Under the pieces are notes generated by a model. That model did no database searches, was not told where the DNA came from, and saw only the letters and a list, made by a program, of their open reading frames with translations. From JAPOUP01 sp965203255 (GTDB lineage Bacteria; Pseudomonadota; Alphaproteobacteria; Rhodobacterales; Rhodobacteraceae), in the NCBI GenBank assembly GCA_965203255.1, contig OZ241882.1, positions 2,728,001 to 2,792,000 on the forward strand: DNA of 64,000 nt, written 5' to 3'. Each line of letters begins with the position of its first letter. The stretch's first letter is position 1. Positions 24,518 to 33,089 of the stretch are shown here, piece after piece. A program made the position numbers and the translations under genes.

Positions 24518-26818
24518 GTGCCATCTTTTTCGCGATCGCTTGAGCAGGCGATCAACTCTGCGCTTGCGATGGCCAATAGGCGCCGTCATGAACTGGCGAC
24601 GCTCGAGCACCTGTTGCTGGCTCTGGTTGACGAGCCTGGCGCCGCGAAGGTCATGAAAGCCTGCGGCGTTGATCTCAAAGAACTCCGGAAGACGCTGGAG
24701 CGTTTCATAGAGGAGGAACTGGCGACGCTTGTTACCGATGCCGAGAGTGCCGACGCAGTCCCGACGGCTGCATTTCAACGCGTCGTGCAGCGAGCCGCAA
24801 TTCATGTGCAGAGCTCTGGAAGAACGGAAGTCACCGGTGCAAACATTCTGGTGGCGATTTTCGCGGAACGGGAATCCAACGCCGCATTCTTCCTGCAGGA
24901 ACGGGACATGACCCGCTACGACGCTGTGAACTACATTGCTCATGGCATCGCAAAGGATCCGTCACAAGGCGAAACACGACCGGTCGCAGGAGCGGGAGAT
25001 GTCGAGGAAGGGGCCCAGGCCGATGGCGCTCTGGCAAAGTATTGCATCGACCTGAACGCCAAGGCGGTTCGAGGGGATGTCGACCCGTTGATAGGCCGCG
25101 ACCTTGAGGTCGAACGTTGTGTTCAGGTGCTGTGCCGTCGTCGGAAGAACAACCCGCTTCTGGTCGGAGATCCGGGGGTGGGAAAGACTGCCATCGCCGA
25201 GGGGTTGGCACAGAGGATTACCGGCAAGGAGACGCCTGAGATACTTCAGGCCGCGACCATATATTCGCTGGATATGGGAGCGCTTCTCGCCGGGACCCGG
25301 TATCGGGGGGATTTCGAGGAGCGGTTGAAAGCGGTGGTCGCCGAACTGGAAAATCATAAGGACGCGATTCTGTTCATTGATGAAATCCACACGGTCATAG
25401 GCGCCGGCGCGACTTCCGGTGGCGCCATGGATGCCTCGAATCTCCTGAAGCCAGCGCTGCAGGGTGGCAAGCTCCGCTGTATGGGCTCAACGACATACAA
25501 GGAATTCCGTCAGCACTTCGAGAAGGACCGCGCCTTGAGCCGCCGGTTCCAGAAGATCGACGTCAACGAGCCGACAGTCGACGACTCGGTGAAGATTCTG
25601 AAGGGCCTCAAGCCCTATTTCGAAAGGCACCATGACATCAGATACACCACGGATGCAATTCGATCCGCTGTGGAACTCTCCGTTCGGTACATTCATGACC
25701 GCAAGCTGCCCGACAAGGCGATCGATGTGATCGATGAGGCTGGCGCGGCCCAGCATCTTTTGGCGGAATCGAGACGTCGCAAGACCATCAGCGCAAGGGA
25801 AATCGAAGCTGTGGTTGCGAAAATCGCCCGAATACCTCCAAAGACCATCTCGAAAGACGATGCAGAGACACTCAGGGAGCTGGAAGTGAATCTCAAGCGG
25901 GTGGTCTTCGGCCAGAATCTGGCGATCGAAGCGCTGTCATCGGCGATCAAGCTTGCCCGCGCGGGATTGCGAGAACCCGAAAAACCAATCGGAAACTATC
26001 TTTTTGCCGGTCCCACTGGCGTCGGCAAGACTGAAGTTGCGAAGCAGCTCGCCGACACCCTAGGTGTAAAACTGCTTCGCTTCGACATGTCGGAGTACAT
26101 GGAAAGGCATGCGGTGAGCCGCTTGATCGGTGCCCCCCCTGGATACGTTGGATTCGATCAAGGCGGCATGCTCACGGATGGTGTCGACCAACACCCGCAT
26201 TGCGTTCTTTTGCTCGACGAGATCGAAAAGGCGCACCAGGATGTCTACAACATCCTTCTACAGGTGATGGACCACGGAAAGCTCACGGACCACAATGGTC
26301 GACAGGTCGACTTCCGGAACGTGATCCTGATCCTCACCACGAATGCGGGAGCTGTCGAGCAGGCCCGGGAAGCGATTGGGTTCGGACGTGAGCGCCGCGA
26401 GGGCGAAGACACCGCCGCCATCGAACGGATTTTCACGCCGGAATTCCGCAACCGGCTGGATGCGGTGATCAGCTTTGCGCCGCTTGGCAAGGAGACCATC
26501 CTGCAGGTGGTCGAAAAGTTCGTGGTCCAATTGGAGGCGCAGCTGATGGATCGTAACGTGACCATTGAACTGACCCGCCAGGCCGCTGAACTGCTAGCCA
26601 AAAAGGGGTATGACGACAAGATGGGAGCCCGCCCACTTGGCCGAGTGATCCAGGAGGAGATCAAAAAGCCACTGGCGGAGGAGCTGCTTTTCGGAAAGCT
26701 AGCCAAAGGCGGGAACGTGAAGGTGGGCGTTAAGGATGGCAGGATCGACCTAAGGATCGAAGAGGCACAAGCACCTCGGATTGCGACCAGAAGACCGCCG
26801 CTGCTGACGGCCGGATGA
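24518..26818 (+). CDS. clpA: ATP-dependent Clp protease ATP-binding subunit ClpA
   Basis: AAA+ unfoldase that feeds substrates to ClpP. The 766-residue protein has the double Clp N domain (residues about 1-145, SLEQAINSALAMANRRRHEL), a first AAA domain with Walker A GDPGVGKT near 217, and a second with GPTGVGKT near 498. A DNA stretch encoding TISKDDAETLRELEVNLKR joins them, and there is no ClpB-type long middle coil. The C terminus ends after the D2 small domain (KMGARPLGRVIQEEIKKPLA). Start is GTG with GGGGAG upstream. A sigma32-like promoter precedes it. The adaptor gene clpS is not seen nearby. Confidence 0.97.
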   Translation: MPSFSRSLEQAINSALAMANRRRHELATLEHLLLALVDEPGAAKVMKACGVDLKELRKTLERFIEEELATLVTDAESADAVPTAAFQRVVQRAAIHVQSSGRTEVTGANILVAIFAERESNAAFFLQERDMTRYDAVNYIAHGIAKDPSQGETRPVAGAGDVEEGAQADGALAKYCIDLNAKAVRGDVDPLIGRDLEVERCVQVLCRRRKNNPLLVGDPGVGKTAIAEGLAQRITGKETPEILQAATIYSLDMGALLAGTRYRGDFEERLKAVVAELENHKDAILFIDEIHTVIGAGATSGGAMDASNLLKPALQGGKLRCMGSTTYKEFRQHFEKDRALSRRFQKIDVNEPTVDDSVKILKGLKPYFERHHDIRYTTDAIRSAVELSVRYIHDRKLPDKAIDVIDEAGAAQHLLAESRRRKTISAREIEAVVAKIARIPPKTISKDDAETLRELEVNLKRVVFGQNLAIEALSSAIKLARAGLREPEKPIGNYLFAGPTGVGKTEVAKQLADTLGVKLLRFDMSEYMERHAVSRLIGAPPGYVGFDQGGMLTDGVDQHPHCVLLLDEIEKAHQDVYNILLQVMDHGKLTDHNGRQVDFRNVILILTTNAGAVEQAREAIGFGRERREGEDTAAIERIFTPEFRNRLDAVISFAPLGKETILQVVEKFVVQLEAQLMDRNVTIELTRQAAELLAKKGYDDKMGARPLGRVIQEEIKKPLAEELLFGKLAKGGNVKVGVKDGRIDLRIEEAQAPRIATRRPPLLTAG

Positions 26819-27250
26819 CCTTGGTGCGACTGAAGTGTGCGGAGAATGCCTGAGTGAATTCGGGGTAGTGAGGTGGTTTAGGAAATGCGCCAGCGTTGGG
26901 TGTGTCGATCACGCGCCGAATGGCATCTCTGTCGCGCTTCCTGACTGCCCAAACCGTCGGGCGATGAAAACCGTCTTGACAACCGGCATTTGGCCCGAAC
27001 GGCGCTTGAGCGGCGGTGCCCACCGTGCGCTTGCGGGGACAGTCCCCAAACCGCCGCACGGCTTCCGGGCGTCACCATAGGAGGCGCGAAGTAACGAATC
27101 TGATGCGTGGCGTCGCACGGAGAGTCATTTGCCCGGCACGCACCGTCGGAGCGCAGCGCTGCCCGCCATCGCTGGACAGCGTGGCGGTAGACGAATGTTG
27201 GGCATCGGGATCCCTTGCGGGATGCGCGAGAAGGTCTGCAGTCAACGCAT
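26819..27250. other. Non-coding or decayed stretch after clpA
   Basis: No supported gene. Several open frames overlap here on both strands without family-like character. It leads into the higBA/mrr remnants and is probably decayed accessory DNA. Confidence 0.4.
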
Positions 27251-27535
27251 AAGATCCGCAGCTTCAGAGACCGGGAGACGAGACGCTTTTTTGAGGGTCA
27301 GCGCATCGCCGCCTTTCAGGGTGTTTCCAGTCAGGCAGTGCGCCATCCCGTCCTACTGGACAGCGCGGTGGGGCTCGGCGACCTAGCCGCGTCGCCGAGC
27401 AATCGGCTGGACGTGCTGCAGAGCGGTCCCGACGGTCAGTACAGCATTCGGATCAACGTGCAATGGCAAACCTACTTCCGTTGAACTGTGGACGGGCCGC
27501 ACGATGTGTAGATCGTGGATCATCACTGGAGGCAT
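27251..27535 (+). pseudogene. higB: HigB-like RelE-family toxin remnant
   Basis: The frame reads almost the whole of a HigB mRNA interferase: IRSFRDRETRRFFEGQRI, LLDSAVGLGDLA, SPSNRLDVLQSGPDGQYSIR and INVQWQTYFR. A TGA at 27482 replaces the expected tryptophan codon after FR, and a TAG at 27509 falls where the family has Glu in the VEIVD ending. The initiator codon is also lost. Two nonsense changes and no start mean the toxin is dead. It is followed by an equally broken higA. Confidence 0.75.
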
Positions 27536-27546
27536 CTGACATAGAA

Positions 27547-27712
27547 ATGACGAACGCAATGAGGCCGGCGCATCCAGTCGAGGCCCTGCGTGACGACCTC
27601 GATGGGCTGGGGCTGTACGGCCAATGCGTTGCCGAAAGCGCTGGGCGTGCCGGTGCGCCGGGCGATATGGTGATGCCCCGGCAATCGGCAGTGCAAAGGA
27701 GCGGTAGTCCGT
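27547..27712 (+). pseudogene. higA: HigA-like antitoxin remnant
   Basis: Starts correctly with MTNAMRPAHPVEALRDDLDG, the conserved N terminus of HigA-type XRE antitoxins. A frameshift near 27615 moves the rest (TANALPKALGVPVRRAIW, the helix-turn-helix core) to another frame, and the C-terminal half is absent. Together with the preceding higB fragment it is a dead toxin-antitoxin pair. Confidence 0.7.
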
Positions 27713-27822
27713 GCCTGTTCCCGATTATCAGTCGTTGATGCTTCTCGCCCTTGAGGCATTTGCCGACGGCCAAGAGCCGCCCATTCCCCAGATCCGGGAA
27801 CGGATTGCCGCTGCCGAGGGTA
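27711..27822 (+). pseudogene. mrr: Mrr restriction protein, N-terminal fragment
   Basis: The first 37 codons (VPDYQSLMLLALEAFADGQ, then PPIPQIRERIAAAEG) match the winged-helix N-terminal domain of Mrr-type methyl-directed restriction endonucleases very well, with an AGGAG site before a GTG start. The similarity stops abruptly at about 27820, and the catalytic Mrr domain is absent. A long open frame continues to 28118 but is unrelated in character. I infer truncation by deletion. Confidence 0.7.
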
Positions 27823-27841
27823 TCGTCACGCGGGCATCACC

Positions 27842-28087
27842 TCAGCTGTCACTTGGCAGCCGTTTCTCGAGGACGGCCTCGATGTGCGCAAGGCCCTTCG
27901 CGAGACCGGCGACGGCGCCGCGGTTTTCGGCGGTCTCGCCGTGGACCCCGATCTCCAAGGACTGGATCCGCGTGGAAAAACAACCTGCCGTGGCAATCCC
28001 GAGCGCGAAGAGACCCCCGATTGCCCCCTTGAACGTCGAGACCTCGCCGCGGCCCGCCGGCGCACCAGTGCCATTGTTTCGCGTCAA
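27842..28087 (-). CDS. Hypothetical small membrane protein
   Basis: 81 residues from a TTG with GAGG close upstream. A glycine-rich segment (FKGAIGGLFALGIATAGCF) around residues 19-37 could span the membrane, followed by an amphipathic helix ending HIEAVLEKRLPSDS. This layout (short tail, one helix, coiled coil) is common among small hypothetical proteins. It overlaps the 3' side of the broken mrr frame. It may be real or a chance frame. Confidence 0.35.
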   Translation of the reverse strand: MTRNNGTGAPAGRGEVSTFKGAIGGLFALGIATAGCFSTRIQSLEIGVHGETAENRGAVAGLAKGLAHIEAVLEKRLPSDS

Positions 28088-28197
28088 ATCCTCAAATGCG
28101 GCTGGAAAATTGCTCTGATCGGACCCAAATTGTTGTTTTCAGACCCGAAAACGGCCCGCTCCCGTCGAGTTCAATCTAACGAGCGCCGCTTGATAGG

Positions 28198-31100
28198 CTA
28201 CTTCTCGGTGAGCTTCAGTTCGATGCGGCGGTTCTGTGCCCGGGCCTCGGGCGTCGTCCCCGGGTTGGCCGGGTGGTACTGTCCGAAGCCGGCCGCGGCC
28301 AGCCTGTCGGGCGGGAAGCCCAGCTCCTCGGTCATGAACCGCACCACCGACAGCGCCCGCGCCTGGCTGAGTTCCCAGTTGTCGCCGTAGGGCAGGTCCC
28401 GCCGGCGGAAGGGGACGTCGTCGGTGTGCCCGTCGATCCGGACCACCCAGTCGATGCCGGGCGGGATGCCCTCCGCCACGTCGCGCAGGATCCCCGCCAC
28501 CCGCCCGACCTGCGCCCTGCCCTCGGGCGAGAGCTCCGCCTCGGCCGTCTCGAAGAGCACCTCGGAGGAGAACACGAACCGGTCCCCCTCGATCCTGACG
28601 CCCTCCCGGTCCTCCAGCACCTTGCGCAGCTCGCCGAAGAACTCGGACCGGTAGGCCTGCAGCTGCCGCGCCTCCTCCTCGAGCCGCCGGCGCTCGGCCT
28701 CCTCCATCTCCGCCCGGAGCCTCTGCTCCGTGGCCACCCGGGCCAGGGCGGCGTTCAGCCGCTGGCCGAGGGACTCGATCCGCACCCGCGACTCCGCGTC
28801 CCTCCCCTCGGAGACGTCGAGCATCGCCTGCAGCCGCCCGATCTCGTCCGACAGCCGCCCGACCTGCAGCCGGAGGGCCTCCGCCCTGCGCTGGCTCTCC
28901 ACCGACAGCGCCCTCTCCCCGGCGAGGCGGCTCTCGGCCGCGGCGAGCAGGGCCGCCTGCCGCTCCCCCTCGTCGAGCGACCGCCCCAGCCGCGCCTCCA
29001 GATCGGTCCCGGCGGCCCGCGCCGCCGCCAGCAGGGTCAGCGCGCGCTCGGCCTCCTTCCGGCGCTCCTCGAGCGCCAGCGCCAGCGCCGACAGCTCGGC
29101 CTCCGACCCCGCCAGCCGCTCACGGAGCGCCTGCGCGGCCGCCGCCTCGGCCAGCCTCGCGGCCTCCTCCCCGGTCAGCCTCTCCTCGGCACCCGCCAGC
29201 CGCTCACGGAGCGCCAGCGCCGCGGCCTCCTCCGCCAGCCGCGCGGCCTCCTCCTCGGAGAGCCTGTCCTCAGTGTCCTCAAGCTGTTTCCTCAGAGCCT
29301 CCGCCGCTGCCTCCTGAACCAAACGTTCGGCCTCCTCTTCCGACAGCCTCTCCTCGGCACCCGCCAGCCGCTCACGGAGCGCCAGCGCCGCGGCCTCCTC
29401 CGCCAGCCGCGCGGCCTCCTGCTCGGAGAGCCTGTCCTCAGCGTCCTCAAGCTGTTTCCTCAGAGCCTCCGCCGCTGCCTCCTGAACCAAACGTTCGGCC
29501 TCCTCTTCCGACAGCCTCTCCTCGGCACCCTCCAGCCGCTCACGGAGCGCCAGCGCCGCGGCCTCCCCGGCCAGCCGCGCGGCCTCCTCCTCGGAGAGCC
29601 TGTCCTCAGCGTCCTCAAGCTGTTTCCTCAGAGCCTCCGCCGCTGCCTCCTGAACCAAACGTTCGGCCTCCTCTTCCGACAGCCTCTCCTCGGCACCCTC
29701 CAGCCGCTCACGGAGCGCCAGCGCCGCGGCCTCCCCGGCCAGCCGCGCGGCCTCCTCCTCGGAGAGCCTGTCCTCAGTGTCCTCAAGCTGTTTCCTCAGA
29801 GCCTCTGCAGCGGTCATCTGAGCAAGCTGTTGGGCTTCCTGTTCCGATAGCATGGTCTGTGCGCTGTCCAGTTCCTCACGCAGGATCCGCGAAATGGCCA
29901 TTTCCGCCAGTTTCGCCCGCTCCTCCTCGGAGAGTCTTGTCTCCGTGTCCTCGAGCCGCTCCCGCAGAGCCGATGCCGCCGCATCCTGTTCCGACAATCT
30001 GGTCTCTGTGTTCTCAAGTTGTTCACGGAGCGCCAGAACGGTGGCCATTTCCGCCAGTTTCGCCCGCTCCTCCTCGGTAAGCCTTGACTCCACACTCTCG
30101 AGTTGTTCGCGAAGCGTCCGTACCTTTGCGACCTCGGCCAGCCTCGCGGCCTCCTGCTCGGAGAGCCTTTCCTCCATGTTCTTTAGCTGTTCCCGGAGTG
30201 AGTCCGCTACAGCCGCCTGAGCGAGCCTCGCGGATTCCTCTTCCGTTAGCCGTTGCTCTGTATCTTCAAGCAACTCAAGCAACGCATTGGCTCTAGTGGC
30301 TTCCGACTGCCGCGCCTTTGTCTCCTCGTCGAGCAGTGCCTCAAGTAATGCGAATCCAGTTCGAAGCTCTTGCAAAGCCGCGCCTTCGGACAGTGCAAGT
30401 GCCTGTGCCGCGCTCAGTTCGGTTTCGAGCTCAGCAATTCTCGCCAATGCATTGGCGTTGGCAGCGCTTTCCAGCGCAAGTGTGGATTCGACCAACGCCA
30501 GATTTTCGTTCAGCGTTCGATTGGCACTTGTGGAGGTCTCGAGCTGAGCAAGCACCTGAGCAAGCGAGGTCTCACCGTCCTGCAACCTAGTGCGTAAATC
30601 CGCCACCAACGCGTCGAGTGCCTCGCGGCGAGCTGCTGCGAGACGGGCCGCCTCAACTCGCTCATCTATCTCCCTACGTGCATTTGCCAGTGCCAACCTC
30701 AACGCTTCGCCTTGAGTGACCAGTTCGGTGTTCTGGTCCCGTAGTGCCTCCAGATCGGTTCCCAATGCGACCTGCGCATCGCGTGCCTCGTCCCTCTGGG
30801 CCAACAGGGAAGCCACCTGCTGCTCGAAGGTCGCTATCTGTGTACTTTGGGCGTCAAGTTCGGTCTGGTGCTCCGTCACCTGTATTTGAAGAGATGCGAT
30901 GAGTGCTTGCTGCGCCGCCTCGGTTGCTCGGGAGTCCTCCAAATCCCTGTTCAGGGAGCCAATCTCTCCCTGCAACTGAAACGCGCGCCGCTGCTCCTGT
31001 CCAAGTGCTCGCGCCAGCTGCGTGATCTCAACGGTAAGTAGGTCCAGTTCGCTATCCTGCCCGCTGATCGTCTCGCGGAGCACAAACTGCACGAACATGA

Positions 31101-31209
31101 AAATCGTCAGAACAAACATAAGGACCAGCAGGAGGCCAGTCATGGCATCGACAAAGCCTGGCCAGATGTTTCCCGGCAGGCGCCGTGTGGATCTGCGGGT
31201 AAGGGCCAA
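28198..31209 (-). CDS. OmpA-family peptidoglycan-binding protein with expanded coiled coil
   Basis: 1003 residues. The N terminus is MotB/ExbD-like: a single membrane helix (about 17-45, WPGFVDAMTGLLLVLMFV) after a basic stretch. Residues about 60-860 are almost continuous coiled coil rich in Leu, Glu, Ala and Arg. Within it 14 units of 28 residues (one of 21) run from about 321 to 706. The C-terminal 120 residues are an OmpA domain (IDGHTDDVPFRRRDLP, NWELSQARALSVVRF, GFGQYHPANPGTTPEA) that should bind peptidoglycan. TTG is the start, with GGAAGG 8 bases upstream. It follows the TolQ/MotA-like gene by 14 bases, so the two probably form an ion-driven or structural envelope complex. I expect the usual homolog to be considerably shorter; the difference is the repeat array. 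Confidence 0.88.
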   Translation of the reverse strand: MALTRRSTRRLPGNIWPGFVDAMTGLLLVLMFVLTIFMFVQFVLRETISGQDSELDLLTVEITQLARALGQEQRRAFQLQGEIGSLNRDLEDSRATEAAQQALIASLQIQVTEHQTELDAQSTQIATFEQQVASLLAQRDEARDAQVALGTDLEALRDQNTELVTQGEALRLALANARREIDERVEAARLAAARREALDALVADLRTRLQDGETSLAQVLAQLETSTSANRTLNENLALVESTLALESAANANALARIAELETELSAAQALALSEGAALQELRTGFALLEALLDEETKARQSEATRANALLELLEDTEQRLTEEESARLAQAAVADSLREQLKNMEERLSEQEAARLAEVAKVRTLREQLESVESRLTEEERAKLAEMATVLALREQLENTETRLSEQDAAASALRERLEDTETRLSEEERAKLAEMAISRILREELDSAQTMLSEQEAQQLAQMTAAEALRKQLEDTEDRLSEEEAARLAGEAAALALRERLEGAEERLSEEEAERLVQEAAAEALRKQLEDAEDRLSEEEAARLAGEAAALALRERLEGAEERLSEEEAERLVQEAAAEALRKQLEDAEDRLSEQEAARLAEEAAALALRERLAGAEERLSEEEAERLVQEAAAEALRKQLEDTEDRLSEEEAARLAEEAAALALRERLAGAEERLTGEEAARLAEAAAAQALRERLAGSEAELSALALALEERRKEAERALTLLAAARAAGTDLEARLGRSLDEGERQAALLAAAESRLAGERALSVESQRRAEALRLQVGRLSDEIGRLQAMLDVSEGRDAESRVRIESLGQRLNAALARVATEQRLRAEMEEAERRRLEEEARQLQAYRSEFFGELRKVLEDREGVRIEGDRFVFSSEVLFETAEAELSPEGRAQVGRVAGILRDVAEGIPPGIDWVVRIDGHTDDVPFRRRDLPYGDNWELSQARALSVVRFMTEELGFPPDRLAAAGFGQYHPANPGTTPEARAQNRRIELKLTEK
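29190..29860 (-). repeat. 168-bp tandem repeat inside the OmpA-like gene
   Basis: Four near-identical copies, with the marker CCTGTCCTCAG recurring at 29263, 29431, 29599 and 29767, exactly 168 bases apart. Each copy encodes two 28-residue coiled-coil units (56 residues, eight heptads), so gain or loss of a copy keeps the frame and heptad register. The copies differ at only a few positions, suggesting recent expansion or ongoing gene conversion. Confidence 0.92.
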
Positions 31210-31223
31210 GTCGCGACCTTCCG

Positions 31224-32393
31224 CTAGTGATCGGCCAACTGGCGCACAGCTTTGGTGAGTGCCGAGATCTCTTTGCGCAGATCAGCGGTGGTTTCCTGCC
31301 GTCCAGTGGCCAACTCCTCAAGGATTCGCAACAACTGCACGTCAATCGAACGCATCCGCATCCTACTCTCGGCATCAAATCCGTCGACCGCTCCTTCCCT
31401 CTCTGCAAGGAGACGCAATAGCTCAGCCTGACCCTCGACAATCCTCTCCAGCGCAGCGACGCTTTGGTCATCCTTCAAATGCTGTGTCAGCAGATCCATC
31501 GAACTGGCCAATTCTGCGATCCGGCTGTCAGCCGCCATTCTGTCCTCAACAACCTGCTGAAAGGTTGCGCGCATATATGTCATCTGCTCGGCAATCTGGC
31601 TCAGTGCCGAAATCGATGTGTCCTGTGCCTCCTGCTCGCCGGCAGAGTCGCCATCTCCGAAAGATACCCCTAGACGCGTGATTGTGGAGAGCCACTCCTC
31701 AAGCTCTCGATAGAACCGGTTCTGTCCATGTCCTGCAAAGAGTTCCAGCAGTCCGACCACCAGTGAACCGGCGAGTCCCAAAAGCGAAGACGCGAATGCG
31801 ACTCCCATGCCGCCAAGCTGTGCTTCCAGCCCGGAAATCAGATTGTTGAATACCGTGATGCCTTCCGCTCCCTCCTGGGGTGCGAGCGAGCGAATGGTGT
31901 CAACCACTGCGGGAACGGTAGTCGCAAGACCATAAAACGTACCCAGAAGTCCGAGAAAAACAAGAAGACTGACGATGTATCTGGTCAGGTCCCGCAATTC
32001 GTCGATCCGCGTGGCAACCGAATCCAGGATCGATCGCGCCGATGTAGGGCTGATCCGGATCTGCTGACCATGCGACTTCAGAAGTTGGGACAGTGGTGCC
32101 AGAAGACGGGGTGGCTTGGTAGACGTCGCGGCAGGACGGCCTTCGGCGACGTGCACGATCCAGTCCACCGAAACTGCGATCATGATCACTTGCCAGAAAC
32201 AGGCGAGAATCCCAATGACGAAGACAAGGAAAATGAAGCCGTTAAGCCATGGATTCGCCAAAAATACAGGTGCTACACGCGGATAGGCAATGTAACAACC
32301 GATGCCTGTAAGTACGAGGACAGTGCCCATCAGCAGGAACTGGCGGACAGGCTGTGTGAAGAAGGGCTCGGCCTCGCGCCCTGGCTGGTCCAT
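31224..32393 (-). CDS. MotA/TolQ/ExbB-family proton channel protein
   Basis: 389 residues. Two membrane helices occur near residues 22-70 (FLLMGTVLVLTGIGCYIAYP, FIFLVFVIGILACFWQVIM) and two more in the channel domain, in the order VSLLVFLGLLGTFYGLATT, then the SGLEAQLGGMGVAFASSLLG and GLAGSLVVGLLELFAG stretches typical of MotA/TolQ/ExbB. A long charged helical tail follows. The ATG was picked because GGAAGT lies 6-7 bases upstream; an in-frame ATG 20 codons earlier is possible. It is transcribed with the OmpA-like partner directly downstream. In other bacteria such pairs use ion flow to do work on the cell wall or outer membrane; the role here is unknown. Confidence 0.88.
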   Translation of the reverse strand: MDQPGREAEPFFTQPVRQFLLMGTVLVLTGIGCYIAYPRVAPVFLANPWLNGFIFLVFVIGILACFWQVIMIAVSVDWIVHVAEGRPAATSTKPPRLLAPLSQLLKSHGQQIRISPTSARSILDSVATRIDELRDLTRYIVSLLVFLGLLGTFYGLATTVPAVVDTIRSLAPQEGAEGITVFNNLISGLEAQLGGMGVAFASSLLGLAGSLVVGLLELFAGHGQNRFYRELEEWLSTITRLGVSFGDGDSAGEQEAQDTSISALSQIAEQMTYMRATFQQVVEDRMAADSRIAELASSMDLLTQHLKDDQSVAALERIVEGQAELLRLLAEREGAVDGFDAESRMRMRSIDVQLLRILEELATGRQETTADLRKEISALTKAVRQLADH

Positions 32394-32483
32394 ATGTACT
32401 TCCGTTCTGATCTGTTGCTCTGTCTTTCGGCGGGTCCCAGCCATTCGGCGCATGCCCGCCTACGTGTCTTTTGGCCTATATCG

Positions 32484-33023
32484 TTACTTTGTCAACAACC
32501 GCACGCGATCCGCCAGCCAGACCAGTGCGTCATCCTTGATGCCCAATTCGGCCAGATGGGCTGCGGTATTGAAGAGATACTCCATGTTGGGCCCTCGTCC
32601 GCCAGTTGCCCGAGCAATGATTCTGGCCTGTTGTTCCAGCGGCAAACGGCCGCAATACTGAACGTGATCCGTATCTACGACAAAGACGATTGCTCTCACA
32701 TGTCGACCATCAGCCAGTCCTACGGGAAGAAGTTGTTCCAGATAGGCCGAAGAGACCAATTCGCGCGCTCGTAAGCGTTGAAGGGTGTCGGCCTGTGCAA
32801 CACCCGGTACCGAAAAGGCCAGACCGCAGCATTGCGATGTCTCATCAGGATCGAGCGCCAGAACCAGCCCTGGGTGATCCTGTGTTCCGCGATGGTGAAT
32901 CGAACGCATGCAGAATCTGCGTGCATATCCAGGCAGCGTCGCCAGAACCCTCTCATCATAGGGAAACCCCGGATTCCATATCAGGGAACCGTATCCAAAA
33001 ACCCACATGTGATCGTTGTCCAT
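32484..33023 (-). CDS. chaC: ChaC-like glutathione gamma-glutamylcyclotransferase
   Basis: Degrades glutathione to 5-oxoproline and Cys-Gly. The 179-residue protein starts with the MWVFGYGSLIWNPGF signature of the family, has the CMRSIHHRGTQDHPGLVLAL segment, GLAFSVPG and the C-terminal GPNMEYLFNTAAHLAELGI motif. The start could be the second ATG (MWVFGYG). It lies 91 bases upstream of the TolQ/MotA-like gene on the same strand. Confidence 0.93.
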   Translation of the reverse strand: MDNDHMWVFGYGSLIWNPGFPYDERVLATLPGYARRFCMRSIHHRGTQDHPGLVLALDPDETSQCCGLAFSVPGVAQADTLQRLRARELVSSAYLEQLLPVGLADGRHVRAIVFVVDTDHVQYCGRLPLEQQARIIARATGGRGPNMEYLFNTAAHLAELGIKDDALVWLADRVRLLTK

Positions 33024-33089
33024 TGTTCTGGTCCTTTTCCACCTCAGACTGTAGACACCAATCTTCGGGAAGGTTCAAAGGGAGGCCAC

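Noticed and set aside
28273..29850. Long plus-strand open frame (525 codons) opposite the OmpA-like gene
   Set aside because: It mirrors the repetitive, GC-rich coiled-coil coding strand and is made of Leu/Arg/Gln/Pro repeats, an antisense shadow.
28198..32393. Zorya-like antiphage system (ZorA/ZorB resemblance)
   Set aside because: The domain layout is similar, but no ZorC, ZorD or ZorE gene is adjacent, and the long coil is in the OmpA-like protein rather than the channel protein. The neighbours are ordinary core genes.
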